Shown one piece after another: positions 41,613 through 44,548 of a DNA stretch of 44,548 nucleotides. The notes beneath the pieces were generated by a model. That model had not been told where the DNA came from. It did no database searches and was given only the letters and a program-made list of their open reading frames with translations. The stretch's first letter is position 1. Every line of letters starts with the position of its first letter. This stretch comes from Pelargonium nanum (lineage: Eukaryota; Streptophyta; Magnoliopsida; Geraniales; Geraniaceae). A program made the position numbers and the translations under genes. The stretch covers positions 1 to 44,548 of the forward strand of contig JAYMTF010000218.1 in assembly GCA_036897485.1 (NCBI GenBank), written 5' to 3'.

Positions 41613-44548
41613 ATTAGCTAGCTATTGACAAGAAGAGGATCAAAGATTGATGATGGTCAACTGAAAATGGCTGGTAGTGCAATATGTTTTTATTGTGGTC
41701 TGGGAGTGAGACTAACAAGGCCTGCCTGCAACTTCACCTTCTAGATTAATAGAATATAAATTAATGCATTATATTATTATATGGGAACGATTTAGGTGCA
41801 TAAACAAGTGCAAAAAAATACGGTTTAAAAATATTTGTCGTATCGTATTTTAGTTTTCACACATTCTTTAGTGTGTTTGTTTACGCGTCTAATGGTCGGT
41901 TTTTATATTATATATTTAACCTAATGAAATTGGCTAGTATAAAGTAAATTACGCTAGTTATACAAGTTTGACATAAACACGAGACAGATTCAATTGATTT
42001 AGACTTATTTAAATTTGTATTGTGTTCGTATCGTGTCACGAATAATGATCCAAATGATTAGCTCTACTCCCTAAACTATATCAAGAAAGAGATGCGATCT
42101 ATCGTTATCAACTAAGTTTTCCAAACATAGTTTGACCCTAGTATAGCTTACATATTTGCAAATATTGTGGACTAGTCTTGAAAGTTGAAACAATAATAGG
42201 AAGTACAAGGTGTGTTCAATATATTATTAATTGGCATTTTATTGTCTTTTCAACAATATATTGCAATGAAATCTATCAAGTGGAATTAACTTTTTGCTTG
42301 ATCCAATTAAGATCATGCCGTATGATATATATGTCGTTTTGATAATTATATTATATTATATTATATGCTTTGTTTTTATAGTATTTTGTTGACTAATTCG
42401 TCAAATGAATCCATGAATATAACAATTTCTGCATTCTTTCCAAATCTCAACAACGAACATCAGTTACTATGTTGTAGTATTTTTAATTGTTTCATTGGCT
42501 GGCATCATCGTAAAATAATAAATCAATTTCATTGGTCATTAGTGTCCTACAAAAGACCAACATTGCCCCTTCCTCAAATTTCAACTTAATGTATATATAT
42601 TTTGCCGGCCATTGCAGCCCATTAGCGGCAACATTGAAAACTATAATTGATGGTTAACATGTTACGGAATGTTACATGTACGTTATAAAGTATCTTTAAA
42701 TAATGTCATATTTCACTTATATTTTTGTCTCGAAATGATGATTTTGTATTTCTTATTCATTTACTGAAAATTAGATTTGCATGGAATACCGATAGTATAT
42801 ATCCATATAATAAGTTAGTATATTTCTTGAATTTGTTACATTACATATGCTCACAAAATTACATGAGTAAATGTACAATCTTAACTAACTTTTGCTTAGT
42901 TTTTGTCAATCAAGACATCCATTTTGGAACATAGAGATTATTTGGTTATATGATAATGTTGCCTCCGTATTTATATGCGTGCATATCAATACTATTCACT
43001 TTTTGGATCCCTATGTCAGAATGATTCAAAACTGTTTCAATCATTTTGGAGGGCCTTGTTTAAAATATTTCATCTCTGGGTCGAGCTTTTTCGTTGCTTT
43101 GTTTTTTTTTCTCTCCTGGTTCTTTTGTTAATTTTTCGTTTATCAGAGTCCAATACTTGAACTATAAAATTTTTTACAAAGTCCCATTCTTTTTTTTCTA
43201 TTCCTTTCAACTAAATTACCGATTAGTTATTGTAGAATTGGGTCATTTTCAATTAGAGCATTTGTGTAGTTGCACATCTCACATACGAATATATCATCCT
43301 AGAATGATGCATTTTTTTATATTTAAAAAACCCATACATTTAACTACAAAATCTGAATCCAAATGATCATGAGAATGTAAAAAATCTTGACCACCAGCTT
43401 ATATTACCTTTTAGTTCAAATTATTTTTATGAACAAAAGTGTCCTGAGATTCATTTTGATTATACAAATGATAACATTCAACCAACAAAAACCAGCATAC
43501 GTATACACTCTTCAACAATTTGACCATTCAATAGTTATGAAAAATGGCAACCCACAACAACTAAGTAATGGAATTGCTGGAAATCGTAATCTGCTAGCTA
43601 AGATGGTTTAAAATTCTGTATATATAGATTTTGTACCTGTTCAAACCCCTGCACTTGTATAGTTCTATGCCACATGGAAGCTTAAAATTTAGGAAATATA
43701 TAATTTTTCTCATGTAACGATACAAATGCTTAGAATTTAAAAGAGCCCTAAAAAGTACAACTAAGCTTAGACTAAAGGAATATTGGTTGTCTTCTATAAT
43801 TATATAAATAAAAAATTGTCTCTTATGTTGAAGATCGTTGGTTACCCCTATAATATTCCACAATTCCACATACATTTAAGTTTCTTAACTGCATGTATTG
43901 CATTGCATCAAGTCAAAGACATTGATCATGGATCAATATGAATTTATTAATGAAAAGAAACAAAAGAAAGCAATATTAACATAATATAGAATGATACCTT
44001 ATATCTTGCATTAATTCAAGCACTCAAGTCATGCATCAACACATGGCTATCAGCTACACCTATACATATAAATAGTATATATATAATAAAAAGAATAAAG
44101 CTAGTTTCTCTATTTTTCATCATAAAATGATTTTCATAACATTTTGTTTTGGATTTTAGGGTTTGTCATCGTTACGGTGCTTCAATAATTAACTTATTTA
44201 ATGTGGCTAGCATATAGTTACAAGTAACAAAACAAAAGACACATTAATCTTCATAGCCAGGTTGTCATAATGAAAAAATGTTCAATATATTATCTAATTA
44301 ATAGCTATAATTATAAACTATCTATAAAATTGCTGGAACTTGGAATCAATCAGCAGAATTGGGAATTGGCTTGCTTTTGTTTGAAGTTTTCTAGATTCAA
44401 TCATGCATAAATATAATTAGGAAGAAAACATACTTAATTTGTATGGACTCACGCGTCCGATTACGAGAAAGGTCTTAATTAATTAGTGATTAAATATGAT
44501 AATAACACAGAGACAAAAAGTTGGAATCCATGTTTTGAATATATATAT
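41613..44548. other. Gene-free AT-rich region to the window end
   Basis: The first few hundred bases are the promoter side of the zinc-finger gene. Beyond that there are only short chance frames, TATAT-rich runs (42346-42365 and the window end) and a weak dispersed-repeat-like stretch near 41940-42065. I see no gene, RNA or element with defined ends. Confidence 0.6.

Noticed and set aside
41940-42065. Stretch with CGTATCGTGTCACGAATAATG resembling plant dispersed repeats
   Set aside because: No termini or target duplication found; it could not be separated from ordinary AT-rich intergenic DNA.
42365-43875. Several open frames of 60-90 codons near the right end
   Set aside because: AT-rich, Phe/Ile/Tyr-heavy chance frames with overlapping alternatives and no splice or domain support.

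Overview
This window looks like a gene-dense nuclear segment from a eudicot plant. It is AT-rich, its genes are split by GT-AG introns, and it carries Rubisco activase, the chloroplast import channel Toc75, a plastid nucleoid protein (pTAC16), a PPR protein and an LTI65/RD29-type stress protein. I cannot name the species. I rebuilt exon structures by hand from splice signals and reading phase; every spliced model below keeps one open frame from start to stop, except the PPR gene, which runs off the left edge.

Layout, left to right. 1-1798 (-): 5' part of a PLS-class PPR gene. 3799-6706 (+): plastid-type J-domain protein, 4 exons. 7458-11376 (-): TOC75-III, 7 exons. 12532-15683 (+): LTI65/CAP160-like stress protein with a 45-bp coding tandem repeat and a hAT-type MITE in intron 1. 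16146-18301 (-): Rubisco activase, 7 exons, with the redox-regulated alpha tail and a retained-intron beta end. 19190-19437 (-): broken exon of a VGT1/D-xylose-symporter-like sugar transporter. 20261-20665 (+): small uncharacterised protein. 22289-27166 (-): TFIIA large subunit, 11 exons, with a Stowaway MITE in its last intron. 28140-28800 (-): LINE remnant. 29435-34853 (+): SRRM1-like PWI/RS splicing coactivator, 12 coding exons. 36547-39629 (+): pTAC16, 5 exons. 41103-41612 (-): single C2H2 zinc-finger repressor with QALGGH and an EAR motif. The last 2.9 kb has no gene that I can support.

Four of the eleven intact or edge-truncated genes encode plastid-directed proteins: the J protein, TOC75, RCA and pTAC16. 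This is not an operon; strands alternate and each gene has its own flanks. I found no CRISPR array, no tRNA or rRNA gene, and nothing that amounts to a wholly new multi-gene system. The most useful second looks are the RCA alternative 3' end, the frame-neutral RS exons of the SRRM1-like gene, the repeat-built middle of the LTI65-like protein, the transporter relic beside RCA, and several short non-autonomous elements inside introns and gene flanks.
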